From positions 1-35,463 of the forward strand of contig JBNKLQ010000024.1 of assembly GCA_050292445.1 (NCBI GenBank): a stretch of 35,463 nt of DNA. Reading direction: 5' to 3'. The DNA is from Leptofilum sp050292445 (GTDB taxonomy: Bacteria; Chloroflexota; Anaerolineae; Promineifilales; Promineifilaceae). Both the position numbers and the translations under genes were made by a program. The notes below the pieces were generated by a model. It was not told where the DNA came from. It worked only from the letters and a program-made list of their open reading frames with translations, and did not search any database. How positions within the stretch are numbered: the stretch's first letter is position 1; the number at the start of each line of letters is the position of its first letter. Below, piece after piece: positions 8,171 to 15,258 of this stretch.

Positions 8171-8851
8171 ATGGCTTTATTTCTATTAACAACAGAACAA
8201 AAGACACTACTGCGGACACTGGTGGGTTTCATCGAAGCAGGTAAACTCAAAGAACCGATTGTGCCTTTTCCAGTGGGTCAGCCGACCACCCAGTTTGCCA
8301 TCTACTTAAAAGGTGAAGATAGCTTCAAGTTCAAGCGAATCAGCGATTTGGACAGTTTGTGTGACGCTGGTTTGCTGCGTTATCGTTGGAATCGCCAGGG
8401 AACTGGCAAGTTATATTACGTCACGGAAGCGGGAGCAACGGCCGTTGCCAACGACTTCCAGGCACCAGCCAAACCATTTGGTGAGAATCTATCCCTGGCC
8501 CTGCTGGTGGCCACGCTCAGCGGCGGCCACATCACGCTGGACGGCATCAAAGATAGTAAAACGGTGGGGGAAATTGCGGATGATCCGGTTTTGCGGCATA
8601 CGGCCGTATCCCACCTCATCACCAGCCTGCAAAAAACGGCCGAACAACATCTCTCTTGGGAAGCGTTCCGCAACTATTACACCACTGCCGAGCAGCTGCA
8701 AACTGAGTTGCTTGTCCCCAAACCAAAAATCATCGAGCTGCAAACCTTATTCAGCCAACTCATCATCCCGCCAACCACACTCGCTGCCTGGCCCCAGCTC
8801 TGGGCACACCTCTACCCTCTCCTGCTGATAGCCCATTTACGGGCTGGTTAG
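8171..8851 (+). CDS. Unrecognised protein with winged-helix-like N-terminal half
   Basis: 226 residues starting MALFLLTTEQKTLLRTLVGF. Residues about 55-95 (ISDLDSLCDAGLLRYRW, then GTGKLYYVTEAGATAVANDF) have the look of a winged helix: a recognition-type helix, 'GLL', then a basic beta wing and a 'YYVTEAG' strand common in DNA-binding repressors. The C-terminal half is helical (VGEIADDPVLRHTAVSHLIT) and unfamiliar. The ribosome site before 8171 is poor. An upstream in-frame ATG at 8069 would overlap the preceding gene by 86 bases, so I prefer 8171, with translational coupling to the kinase-family gene as the likely mode. A regulator or partner of that gene is possible but unproven. Confidence 0.55.
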   Translation: MALFLLTTEQKTLLRTLVGFIEAGKLKEPIVPFPVGQPTTQFAIYLKGEDSFKFKRISDLDSLCDAGLLRYRWNRQGTGKLYYVTEAGATAVANDFQAPAKPFGENLSLALLVATLSGGHITLDGIKDSKTVGEIADDPVLRHTAVSHLITSLQKTAEQHLSWEAFRNYYTTAEQLQTELLVPKPKIIELQTLFSQLIIPPTTLAAWPQLWAHLYPLLLIAHLRAG

Positions 8852-8876
8852 TTGTTCACTCCCCCAAAAAAAATTT

Positions 8877-8930
8877 ACGCAAAGGATTCGTTCACAAATA
8901 ACTTTAGATAAGGATTTGCGTTCTTTGCGT
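8877..8930. repeat. Inverted repeat between convergent genes
   Basis: ACGCAAAG (8877-8884) and CTTTGCGT (8923-8930) form an 8-base perfect inverted repeat in the 109-base gap between the convergent stops at 8851 and 8961. The arm resembles arms of other small repeats in this window that carry GCGTT/AACGC and may be a decayed copy. It may also end transcription from both sides. Confidence 0.35.
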
Positions 8931-8960
8931 CGAAATCTTCAACGCTGGAAACAACCAGGC

Positions 8961-9806
8961 TTACCCCTTGAGTGCCCCTGCCATCAGACCACGTAAGAAG
9001 TAGCGCCCCAGGAAGATGTACACCAGCAGCGTCGGCACTGCCGCCAAAAATGCTCCGGCCATCTGCACATTCCACTCGATAATCTGGCTGCCCGCCATGT
9101 TGTTGAGGGCCACCGTGATGGGCCAGTTGCCAGGACTGGTCAGCACCACAGCAAAGAGGAAATCATTCCATGCGGCCGTAAATTGCCAGATCAGCACTAC
9201 CACAAAGCTGGGAATGGAGAGCGGCAACAAAATGTGAAAATACGTCTCTAACAAGCCTGCACCGTCAATCCGGGCCGACTCGATTAGCTCTTTAGGAATC
9301 GTGGCGTAATAGTTGCGGAAGGTTAGCGTTGTTATGGGAATGCCGTAAATGACGTGCGTCAGGACTAAACCAGGTACGCCCCCATACAAATTGATGTCCC
9401 GCATAAATTCCACCAACGGAATCAAAATGCTTTGGTAGGGAATAAACATACCAAACAACAAAAATGGGAAGATAAAATCGGCTCCCCGGAACTTCCAACG
9501 GGCCAACACAAATCCATTCAGCGACCCTAGCATCGAAGAGATAAAGGAGGCCGGAATGACCAAACGCAGGCTGTTCCACAAAGCGGGGGCCAATTGCTCG
9601 AAAGCGGCCGTAAAATTATCAAAATGTAACCCCGAGGGCAGCCGCCACATTGTCTGCAAATCAACTTCAGCAAAGCTTTTGAAGCCCGTGCTCAACATCA
9701 AATAGAGAGGAACCAGATAAAAGAGCGTCGCCAACAGAAGCGGTACGTAAAGAAGCCAACGGGTAGACATTTTTCGGCCGTTGCGGGATGATGTGATCGT
9801 TGTCAT
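8961..9806 (-). CDS. Carbohydrate ABC transporter permease, MalG type
   Basis: 281 residues with six likely membrane helices; the second permease of a CUT1-type sugar importer. The first helix is LLYVPLLLATLFYLVPLYLM. The cytoplasmic EAA loop that docks the ATPase is visible as PKELIESARIDGAGLLETYF followed by HILLPLSIPSF. The protein ends with LGRYFLRGLMAGALKG, the typical tail of MalG relatives (GL..GAVKG). The start ATG at 9806 overlaps the stop of the upstream permease by four bases, so the two are translationally coupled. The substrate cannot be read from sequence. Confidence 0.93.
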   Translation of the reverse strand: MTTITSSRNGRKMSTRWLLYVPLLLATLFYLVPLYLMLSTGFKSFAEVDLQTMWRLPSGLHFDNFTAAFEQLAPALWNSLRLVIPASFISSMLGSLNGFVLARWKFRGADFIFPFLLFGMFIPYQSILIPLVEFMRDINLYGGVPGLVLTHVIYGIPITTLTFRNYYATIPKELIESARIDGAGLLETYFHILLPLSIPSFVVVLIWQFTAAWNDFLFAVVLTSPGNWPITVALNNMAGSQIIEWNVQMAGAFLAAVPTLLVYIFLGRYFLRGLMAGALKG

Positions 9807-10690
9807 ACTTCAGCCTCCGTGCGTAAGGTGTACCACAGATAGGGAATCACCAGCACCGCCACGCTGATCAGCAACATCATGCCAATGGCCGCACCCCGAT
9901 TGTAAAAATTGCCGTCAAACGTTGTAGTCCACATATAAATCGCAGGCACATCCAACGCCACTTGTTTACCCGCTACGGCCACAATCAAGTCAAACACTTT
10001 TAGGGAGATATGGCCCAGAATGATCATGGCGCTGAGCGTAATCGGCCGTAGCAGTGGCAGAATTTGGTAGCGGTAAATCTGGAACTCATTGGCCCCATCC
10101 ACTCGCGCCGCTTCGCGCAACGATTCGGGGATAGCCCGCAAACCGCCCAAATAGAGCGCCATCGTGTACCCAGACATCTGCCAGATGGCCGGAATGGCAA
10201 TGGCGGCAATGCCCCACTGCGGCGTCGTATGCCACTTATTAATCAAAAAATCCAGCCCCATCTGGTCAAATAGCAAATTCAAGCCGCTAATGCGCGAGCC
10301 TTGTGCCGGGTTCATCAGCCAACGCCAGACCACGCCAGTCACAATAAACGAAATCGCCATGGGAAACAGGAACAGACTGCGAAAGAAAGATTCACCACGC
10401 AATCCCTGATCCAACAAAATGGCCAGACCCAAGCCCAACAGCAGTGAACCACCCACGAACAACACCGTAAAAATCACTGTATTGCGAATATCAATCTGAA
10501 AACGAGGGTCTTGCAGCAGCTTGGCGTAGTTAGAAAATCCGGCCCATTCATAATTTGGCAGCAGCCCTACCCATTGACTCAGCGAAACCCGCCCCGACCA
10601 GGCAATAAAGCCATACACAAAAATGAAGACGGCTAAAATTGAGGGAGCAACCAGAGCAAAGGCAAGCACTCGGTCTTTGTTGTAGCGCAT
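9803..10690 (-). CDS. Carbohydrate ABC transporter permease, MalF/UgpA type
   Basis: 295 residues with six likely membrane helices, beginning MRYNKDRVLAFALVAPSILA. The EAA loop reads GLRAIPESLREAARVDGANE with IYRYQILPLLRPIT, close to the family consensus. It would pair with the MalG-type permease to form the membrane channel. AGGAGGCGCG (complement of 10691-10700) sits just before the ATG. The gene lies 65 bases after the binding-protein gene, with a strong hairpin between them, so it should be expressed at a lower level than the binding protein. No ATP-binding subunit gene lies in this operon. Confidence 0.93.
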   Translation of the reverse strand: MRYNKDRVLAFALVAPSILAVFIFVYGFIAWSGRVSLSQWVGLLPNYEWAGFSNYAKLLQDPRFQIDIRNTVIFTVLFVGGSLLLGLGLAILLDQGLRGESFFRSLFLFPMAISFIVTGVVWRWLMNPAQGSRISGLNLLFDQMGLDFLINKWHTTPQWGIAAIAIPAIWQMSGYTMALYLGGLRAIPESLREAARVDGANEFQIYRYQILPLLRPITLSAMIILGHISLKVFDLIVAVAGKQVALDVPAIYMWTTTFDGNFYNRGAAIGMMLLISVAVLVIPYLWYTLRTEAEV

Positions 10691-10711
10691 CGCGCCTCCT
10701 TACATAAAAAA

Positions 10712-10737
10712 GGGGTAGGTACGGCCGTACCTACCCC
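10712..10737 (-). terminator. Intra-operon intrinsic terminator/attenuator
   Basis: A perfect 26-base palindrome centred on ACGGCCGT, with outer arms GGGGTAGGT and ACCTACCCC. In the direction of the minus-strand operon it is followed by six T residues (complement of 10706-10711). It lies between the binding-protein stop and the first permease. The usual effect of such a site is partial termination, giving excess binding protein over permease. Confidence 0.8.
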
Positions 10738-10755
10738 ATCTTAAATCAGTTTAGC

Positions 10756-12135
10756 TTATTGGCAAGGGCCAGAACTGGCGCAGGCTGCTACCAGGGCGGA
10801 TTGCAATCCTTCGACGTTGCCGTCGGCCAGGAAGAGACCCAGAGCGGTGTCAATTTCTGACTTAAAGGCATCGTTGGCCACCACACCGTGGGTCAGGCTA
10901 CCAACCACGCGGTCGCTGGCCCAATCATCCATGGCGGAGAGCAGATACTCGCCGTATAGACCACGGTCAGCATCACTGCGGGCTGGGATGGAGCCTTTCA
11001 CCGGGTTGAAGGCATCTTGCCCCTCAATGGAACCAGCTACGGTCAGCCAGGCAATGGCGGCGTCGCGATGCGGCGCGCCCTTGGGCAGCACAAAGCTGTC
11101 AGACAGGAACTGGAAGTTGCCATTGGTGCCAGGAACCGGTGCCCAGCCATAACCACTGTTCGGCTCAAAACCGATTTCACGGAAGTACCCTTCAGCCCAG
11201 TCACCCATCACGTTGAAAGCGGCGTCGCCGTTCACAACCAGTTGGGAAGCATCTTGCCAGGTCAGGGCAGAGGCGTCGCTGTTAACATAGGTCAATACTT
11301 TGGCAAAATCTTCGAGAGCGGCCGTTGCTTCAGCGCTGCCCCAGTCACCAGAACCATCCCACAACGCTTCGTAGGCATCCGGGCCTAGAGAAGCCAGCAT
11401 GACAGTCTCAAAGAGATGCATGGCGGTCCACTGCTCGCCCATGGCCAGCGGGGCATCCATGCCAGCTGCTTGCAGCGCGTCCATAGCGGTAAACCATTCA
11501 TCTAGCGTCGTGGGGACATCCACGCCGTTATCGGCTAAAACGGTGGGATTGTACCAAAGGACGTTGGCGCGATGGATATTTACTGGCACAGAGTAGATGT
11601 TGCCATCCTGGGAGATCAGGGGAATCAATGTGTCTGGCATCACGTCCAGCCAGCCATTTTCTTCAAAGAGGAAGTTGACCGGTTCCAGCTGGTCGGCGGC
11701 TACATAAGTGCCGATAAGTTCCTGACCAGCGTGGCCCTGCCAGCTATCCGGTGCGTCGCCAGCTTGCAGACGGGTCGCCAACACAGCGCGGGCATTGGTG
11801 CCAGCACCACCAGCTACGGCCGCATTTTCAAAGGTAATGTCGGGGTATTTTTCGGCAAATACTTCGATCATCGCCTCTAAACCAGCAGCTTCACCACCAC
11901 CAGTCCACCAGGAGAAGACCTCGACGGTATCGGCCATTGCTTCATCGGCCATTTCCTCGTCCATGGCTTCTTCGTCCATAGCTTCTTCATCCATGGCTTC
12001 ATCGGCAGAGGTGTCTGCTGCGGTGTCAACGGTGTCTGTGTCGCTGGCTTCCGGTTCATCAGCAGAGCCACCGCAGGCGGCCAACAGCATGGCGAATAGG
12101 AGCAATAAAATAAAGGGGGTAAATTTACGTGACAT
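10756..12135 (-). CDS. Extracellular solute-binding lipoprotein, ABC sugar family 1
   Basis: 459 residues. A lipoprotein signal ends in LLAAC with the lipidated cysteine at residue 21, so the protein is anchored outside the cytoplasmic membrane. A low-complexity acidic linker follows (about 22-69, with repeated EAMDE), then the binding domain from TVEVFSWWTGGGEAAGLEAM. Family 1 features include DSWQGHAGQELIG, the AVLATRLQAGDAP segment and the hinge segment FNVMGDWAEGYFREIGF. It ends CASSGPCQ with two cysteines that may form a disulfide. GAGGAGAG precedes the ATG. As first gene of the operon it should be the most abundant product. The ligand is unknown; sugars or sugar alcohols are usual. Confidence 0.93.
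   Translation of the reverse strand: MSRKFTPFILLLLFAMLLAACGGSADEPEASDTDTVDTAADTSADEAMDEEAMDEEAMDEEMADEAMADTVEVFSWWTGGGEAAGLEAMIEVFAEKYPDITFENAAVAGGAGTNARAVLATRLQAGDAPDSWQGHAGQELIGTYVAADQLEPVNFLFEENGWLDVMPDTLIPLISQDGNIYSVPVNIHRANVLWYNPTVLADNGVDVPTTLDEWFTAMDALQAAGMDAPLAMGEQWTAMHLFETVMLASLGPDAYEALWDGSGDWGSAEATAALEDFAKVLTYVNSDASALTWQDASQLVVNGDAAFNVMGDWAEGYFREIGFEPNSGYGWAPVPGTNGNFQFLSDSFVLPKGAPHRDAAIAWLTVAGSIEGQDAFNPVKGSIPARSDADRGLYGEYLLSAMDDWASDRVVGSLTHGVVANDAFKSEIDTALGLFLADGNVEGLQSALVAACASSGPCQ
11929..12000 (-). repeat. 15-base tandem repeat coding for EAMDE units
   Basis: Inside the binding-protein linker, three near-identical 15-base units encode EAMDE, followed by degenerate units (EMADE, AMAD). 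Tandem repeats of this length can change copy number by slippage without breaking the frame. The acidic linker probably spaces the binding domain from the membrane. Confidence 0.7.
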
Positions 12136-12187
12136 ATCTCTCCTCGATTTGTGTAATTTACAGAAAGTGTTGGGGGGATTCTCCGCA

Positions 12188-12195
12188 AAACGTTT
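12188..12195. promoter_or_regulatory. Candidate LacI-family operator before the ABC operon
   Basis: The palindrome AAACGTTT lies about 53 bases before the binding-protein start, in a longer AAAACGTTTCT context. Central CG palindromes with A/T flanks are typical operators of LacI-family sugar regulators. No such regulator is encoded in this window, so this is only a suggestion. Confidence 0.3.
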
Positions 12196-12377
12196 CTCTA
12201 AATTACGTCACATGGGTAAATGAGTAATCGTTGCGGTGCTGGGCATGGGAAACAGCGTGCCCAAGTGCAAGAAGTCCCTCGACTATAACAAATGAGGCGG
12301 TGGCAATTCAAGGGGATTTGGGCCAAATGTATGACATTAGTGTGACATTTTTGGGCAGTTTGCCCAAAATAACGCCT

Positions 12378-12569
12378 TTTCCCCCGGCCCAAACTGCCCT
12401 GGCCTGGTTATTGGCGCAAAAGTCGTGGATCGTGCCTATCCCTGGCACGCGCAAACTGCACCGTCTGGATGAACACCTTGGCGCGGTCAACATTGAACTC
12501 GGCGCAGACAATCTCCGCGAAATCCGGGAAGCGATGGCAAACATCAACGTGGTTGGTCACTGGTATTAG
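12378..12569 (+). pseudogene. 3' remnant of an aldo/keto reductase gene
   Basis: The last about 63 codons of an aldo/keto reductase, with no 5' part. The translation PPAQTALAWLLAQKSWIVPI, PGTRKLHRLDEHLGAVNIEL, REIREAMANINVVGHWY aligns step by step with the end of the gene at 17614-18579 (TPAQVALAWVLAQKPWIVPI, AMANINVVGNRY). The frame upstream of 12378 does not resemble the family. The catalytic residues lie in the missing part, so it cannot be functional. It abuts the promoter side of the minus-strand ABC operon, which suggests that a rearrangement or insertion of that operon cut the gene. Forty or so bases later the LLM oxidoreductase begins. Confidence 0.75.
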
Positions 12570-12620
12570 GCCGGTTTGTGGTACAGTTCCAGGTAAGAAG
12601 CAATATCAAAAAGGAGAATA

Positions 12621-13509
12621 ATGATGCACATTGGTTTACAAATTCCGTCGTTTAAGTATCCGGGGGGGAACGGCCGTTATCCGTCCCAAACTCAAAGAAA
12701 TTGTCACCACCGCTGAACAGGCTGGCTTTCACAGCCTCTGGGTAATGGACCATTATTACCAAATCAAAGGATTGTTCGGCGAAGCATACACAGACCCCAT
12801 GATGGAAAGTTACACCACGCTCGGCTATTTCGCCGGACTTACCGAAAAAGCGTATCTGGGTGTTTTGGTGACGGGCGTTATCTATCGCTACCCTTCTGTG
12901 TTGATGAAGATGATAAACACCCTCGACATCCTCTCTGGCGGTCGGGCTTATCTGGGCATTGGCGCGGCCTGGTACGAAGAAGAAGCCAAAGGCTTTGGCA
13001 TCCCCTACCCCTCCATATCAGAACGCTTTGAGCAGGTAGAAGACAATCTGAAGTTAGCAAAGGCATTGTGGGCAAATGATGAGACCTCTTTTGAGGGCCA
13101 GCATTTTTCGGCACCAGCAATTACCAATAATCCCCGTCCACTTTCCACCCCACATCCGCGCATCATGATTGGCGGCATGGGACCGAAGAAAACGTTGCGC
13201 ATGGTGGCCCAATATGCAGATGCCTGTAACTTCTTTGAAGGGGCTGGTATGGACAACATGCAAAAAGCAATCGACACGCTGAAAACACACTGCGAGCGGT
13301 TGGGACGCGATTACGACACCATCGAAAAAACATCCCTTGGCACGGTGCATCTTTCCGCAGACGACACGGTAGAAAGCACCCTGAAGCGCATCAAAGAACT
13401 TTCAAAGATGGGCTTCAGCCACGCGATTTTCAACATGCCGGATGTTTATGAAATCACACCGCTGGAAACTTTTGCCAAAGAAATCATTCCGGCAGCAGCA
13501 GAACTCTAA
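12621..13509 (+). CDS. LLM-class flavin/F420-dependent oxidoreductase, frameshifted near the start
   Basis: A luciferase-like TIM-barrel oxidoreductase of about 296 residues. From 12670 on the frame is open and typical: KLKEIVTTAEQAGFHSLWVM, DHYYQIKG, then LGVLVTGVIYRYPSVLMKMI, NTLDILSGGRAYLGIGAAWY and later PRIMIGGMGPKKTLRMVAQY. The expected N-terminus (MHIGLQIPSFKYPGG) is present in a different frame, starting at the ATG at 12621/12624 with AAGGAG at 12611-12616. The two parts join if one base is removed from the run of seven G at 12662-12668. The gene is therefore either frameshifted, phase-variable by G-tract slippage, or carries a sequencing error. A TTG at 12631 would give a product without the first beta strand. 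It probably acts on an aldehyde, alcohol or enone with F420 or FMN. Confidence 0.85.
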
Positions 13510-13546
13510 GTCGGAGTAACAGACCGATCTAAAAATTAATCAAAAT

Positions 13547-13575
13547 CTCTCCCTGACAGGGGAAGTCAGGGAGAG
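13547..13575 (-). terminator. Hairpin terminator for the AraC-type gene
   Basis: CTCTCCCTGAC (13547-13557) and GTCAGGGAGAG (13565-13575) are perfect 11-base arms around a 7-base loop. On the minus strand the hairpin is followed by ATTTTGATTAATTTTT, a T-rich tract, about 90 bases after the regulator's stop. On the plus strand it may also stop transcripts from the LLM gene. Confidence 0.7.
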
Positions 13576-13662
13576 CAATTTCAAAAGGGAGCTAAACAAT
13601 GCAAAGCGTACGCGTTGGGTCAAAAGGCCTGCGCTTTTGCTTGGGTTTCAAGATTTTTTCTT

Positions 13663-14619
13663 TTAGTTGACTACCAAACCTGGGTTTCCTTGGGTGTATT
13701 CGCGCAGTCGTTCAACATCTCGCATAGGCGGCAAGCCAAACAATCTTTTGTATTCTCGGTTGAAATGGGATGCATCGTTATAGCCAACCCGAAAAGCGGT
13801 GGTCGTCGCATCCAAATCCTCACCCACCATCAGCCGACGCGCTTCCTGGAGCCGCAGCCGTTTCTGGAATTGCAAGGGTGTAAGCGCGGTCACCGCTTTG
13901 AACTGGTGATGAAAACTGGAGACGCTCAGGCCAACTTCTTCAGCAACCTCTTCAATGCGAATTTGTTGGTCAAACGCTTCGCGCAGCCGTTCAATGGCTC
14001 TGGCAATGGGCGTAGTATAGCCGCCCACGACAGCAATATGGCGCAGCCGGTCACCCTGTTCACCTAACAATAAGCGGCAAACAATCTCCCGCTTAATCAG
14101 TGGGGCCAGAATCGGTGCCCCGACAGGCGTGTCTATCAGGCAGACTAGTCGCACCACCGCGTCTAGCAAACCGGCGTCCAAGGCACTCACGTCCATCGCT
14201 TTTGCGTCGGCCCGTTTTGGTTTTTCCGTGTGGCCCAATTCGGTCATGATGGTGCCAATGAGGATAGGGTCCAGAGAGAGGCGGAGGCTGAGATACGGCC
14301 GTTCCCGCGAAGCCTCAATCACGTGGCTGGAAACAGGCAACTCCAGCGTACCCAGGCAATAATGATACGGATCGTACTGAAAGCGTTCCTCACCCAGATA
14401 AAGTTCCTTGCTACCCTGCGCAATCACCGCAAACGCTGGGTCAGACAAAGTGGGGTTTAGCTCTGTCGGTGAGGAAGAACGGAAGAGAAGAACGCCATCC
14501 AATGGCTGCGTTGGTCCATCTGCGGGACAAGCCCGCGCCATTCGCTCGACCAGTTCTTCTCTATTTACCTGCGCTCGCTGCGCTTCACGTTCAGCTTGAT
14601 GGGAGTTCATTGAATCCAT
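13663..14619 (-). CDS. AraC-family transcriptional regulator with AraC_N (PF06719-like) domain
   Basis: 318 residues. The N-terminal half has the cupin-like ligand domain of this subfamily: DGVLLFRSSSPTELNPTLSD, then PAFAVIAQGSKELYLGEERF and YHYCLGTLELPVSSHV. The C-terminal about 95 residues carry two helix-turn-helix motifs: IRIEEVAEEVGLSVSSFHHQ and ATTTAFRVGYNDASHFNREY. Such regulators usually sit beside oxidoreductase genes and respond to small organic molecules, often aldehydes or alcohols. This one is divergent from the cupin/aldo-keto reductase run, with a shared 196-base control region, and is the obvious candidate regulator. AGAGG lies five to six bases before the ATG at 14619; a second ATG is three codons on. 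Confidence 0.92.
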   Translation of the reverse strand: MDSMNSHQAEREAQRAQVNREELVERMARACPADGPTQPLDGVLLFRSSSPTELNPTLSDPAFAVIAQGSKELYLGEERFQYDPYHYCLGTLELPVSSHVIEASRERPYLSLRLSLDPILIGTIMTELGHTEKPKRADAKAMDVSALDAGLLDAVVRLVCLIDTPVGAPILAPLIKREIVCRLLLGEQGDRLRHIAVVGGYTTPIARAIERLREAFDQQIRIEEVAEEVGLSVSSFHHQFKAVTALTPLQFQKRLRLQEARRLMVGEDLDATTTAFRVGYNDASHFNREYKRLFGLPPMRDVERLREYTQGNPGLVVN

Positions 14620-14672
14620 ACTAACCTCTAAAACTTGATTTATAGTCTAAATACAAACATGCAGAATTATAC

Positions 14673-14692
14673 AATGATTATCGAGAATCATT
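14673..14692. promoter_or_regulatory. Candidate operator in the regulator/cupin divergent region
   Basis: A 20-base dyad: AATGATT (14673-14679) and AATCATT (14686-14692) around ATCGAG, with one mismatched pair. It lies 54 bases from the regulator start and 124 bases from the cupin start. AraC proteins usually bind direct repeats, so this could also be a site of another factor; the ATGATT/AATCAT halves resemble Fur-type boxes. Confidence 0.4.
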
Positions 14693-14815
14693 ATATCAGC
14701 CAGTCCCCTAAAACAGTAAAATAAAGGAAAAGATGAGCGAGATAGTCCTGGTGCACCGGATTTTTGTTCAAGGCAAAGACATAGAACACAGAAAGGATTA
14801 TCAAAGGAGTTCAAA

Positions 14816-15211
14816 ATGGAAATTAATAGAGTTGGCTCACAACCTTCTGCTAAAGGACCGGCCGATTGGTTTACGGGCACGGTACGGATTGATCCCCTAT
14901 TCGGCGCAAAGGAGCCAGCCCGCACGGGTGGTGCCGGCGTCACCTTCGAGCCGGGTGCGCGCACAGCGTGGCACACGCATCCGCTGGGTCAAACCTTGAT
15001 TATCACGGCTGGCTGCGGCTGGGTGCAGCGTTGGGATGGTCCCATTGAGGAAGTTCATCCTGGTGATGTCGTCCAGTTTGCCCCAGGTGAAAAGCATTGG
15101 CACGGGGCCACCGCCACCACGGCCATGAGCCACATCGCCATTCAAGAAGCCCTCGACGGCAAAGCCGTCGAGTGGTTGGAACACGTCAGCGACGAACAAT
15201 ATCAGAAATAA
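14816..15211 (+). CDS. Cupin protein of the bacterial (R)-hydroxynitrile lyase type
   Basis: 131 residues, single cupin barrel. Metal ligands are in place: H53, H55 and Q59 in TAWHTHPLGQ and H94 in EKHWHG. The protein strongly resembles in pattern and length the manganese-dependent hydroxynitrile lyase GtHNL of Granulicella tundricola as I remember it. It shares the start MEINRVGSQPSAKGPADWF, TVRIDPLF, and the active-site positions A40, V42 and Q110 that were targets of GtHNL engineering. Those enzymes reversibly cleave cyanohydrins into aldehyde and cyanide; the natural role is unclear, and many relatives are annotated only as cupins. AAAGGAG precedes the start. It heads a run of aldo/keto reductase genes, so a role in aldehyde chemistry fits. 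The reaction is inferred, not shown. Confidence 0.88.
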   Translation: MEINRVGSQPSAKGPADWFTGTVRIDPLFGAKEPARTGGAGVTFEPGARTAWHTHPLGQTLIITAGCGWVQRWDGPIEEVHPGDVVQFAPGEKHWHGATATTAMSHIAIQEALDGKAVEWLEHVSDEQYQK

Positions 15212-15218
15212 ACTGTAG

Positions 15219-15237
15219 GTCGGATTGAGAATCCGAC
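15219..15237. repeat. Small hairpin between the cupin and aldo/keto reductase genes
   Basis: GTCGGATT (15219-15226) and AATCCGAC (15230-15237) with a three-base GAG loop, eight bases after the cupin stop. There is no T tract, so it looks like a small intergenic palindrome or an RNA-stabilising hairpin rather than a terminator. Confidence 0.5.
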
Positions 15238-15258
15238 TCCTATATACAAAGGAAAATT

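Noticed and set aside
13599..13670. A 23-residue plus-strand frame with an AAGGGAG site upstream (MQSVRVGSKGLRFCLGF...)
   Set aside because: Too short, overlaps the 3' end of the AraC-type gene and resembles nothing known; possibly the stub of a lost gene, but not supportable.
13615..14067. Long plus-strand frame of 150 codons
   Set aside because: It lies wholly opposite the AraC-type regulator, whose two HTH motifs are unmistakable; no ribosome site or domain.
14673..14692. A definite Fur box
   Set aside because: The half-sites resemble Fur-type repeats, but no iron-related gene is adjacent, so I list it only as an unassigned operator.
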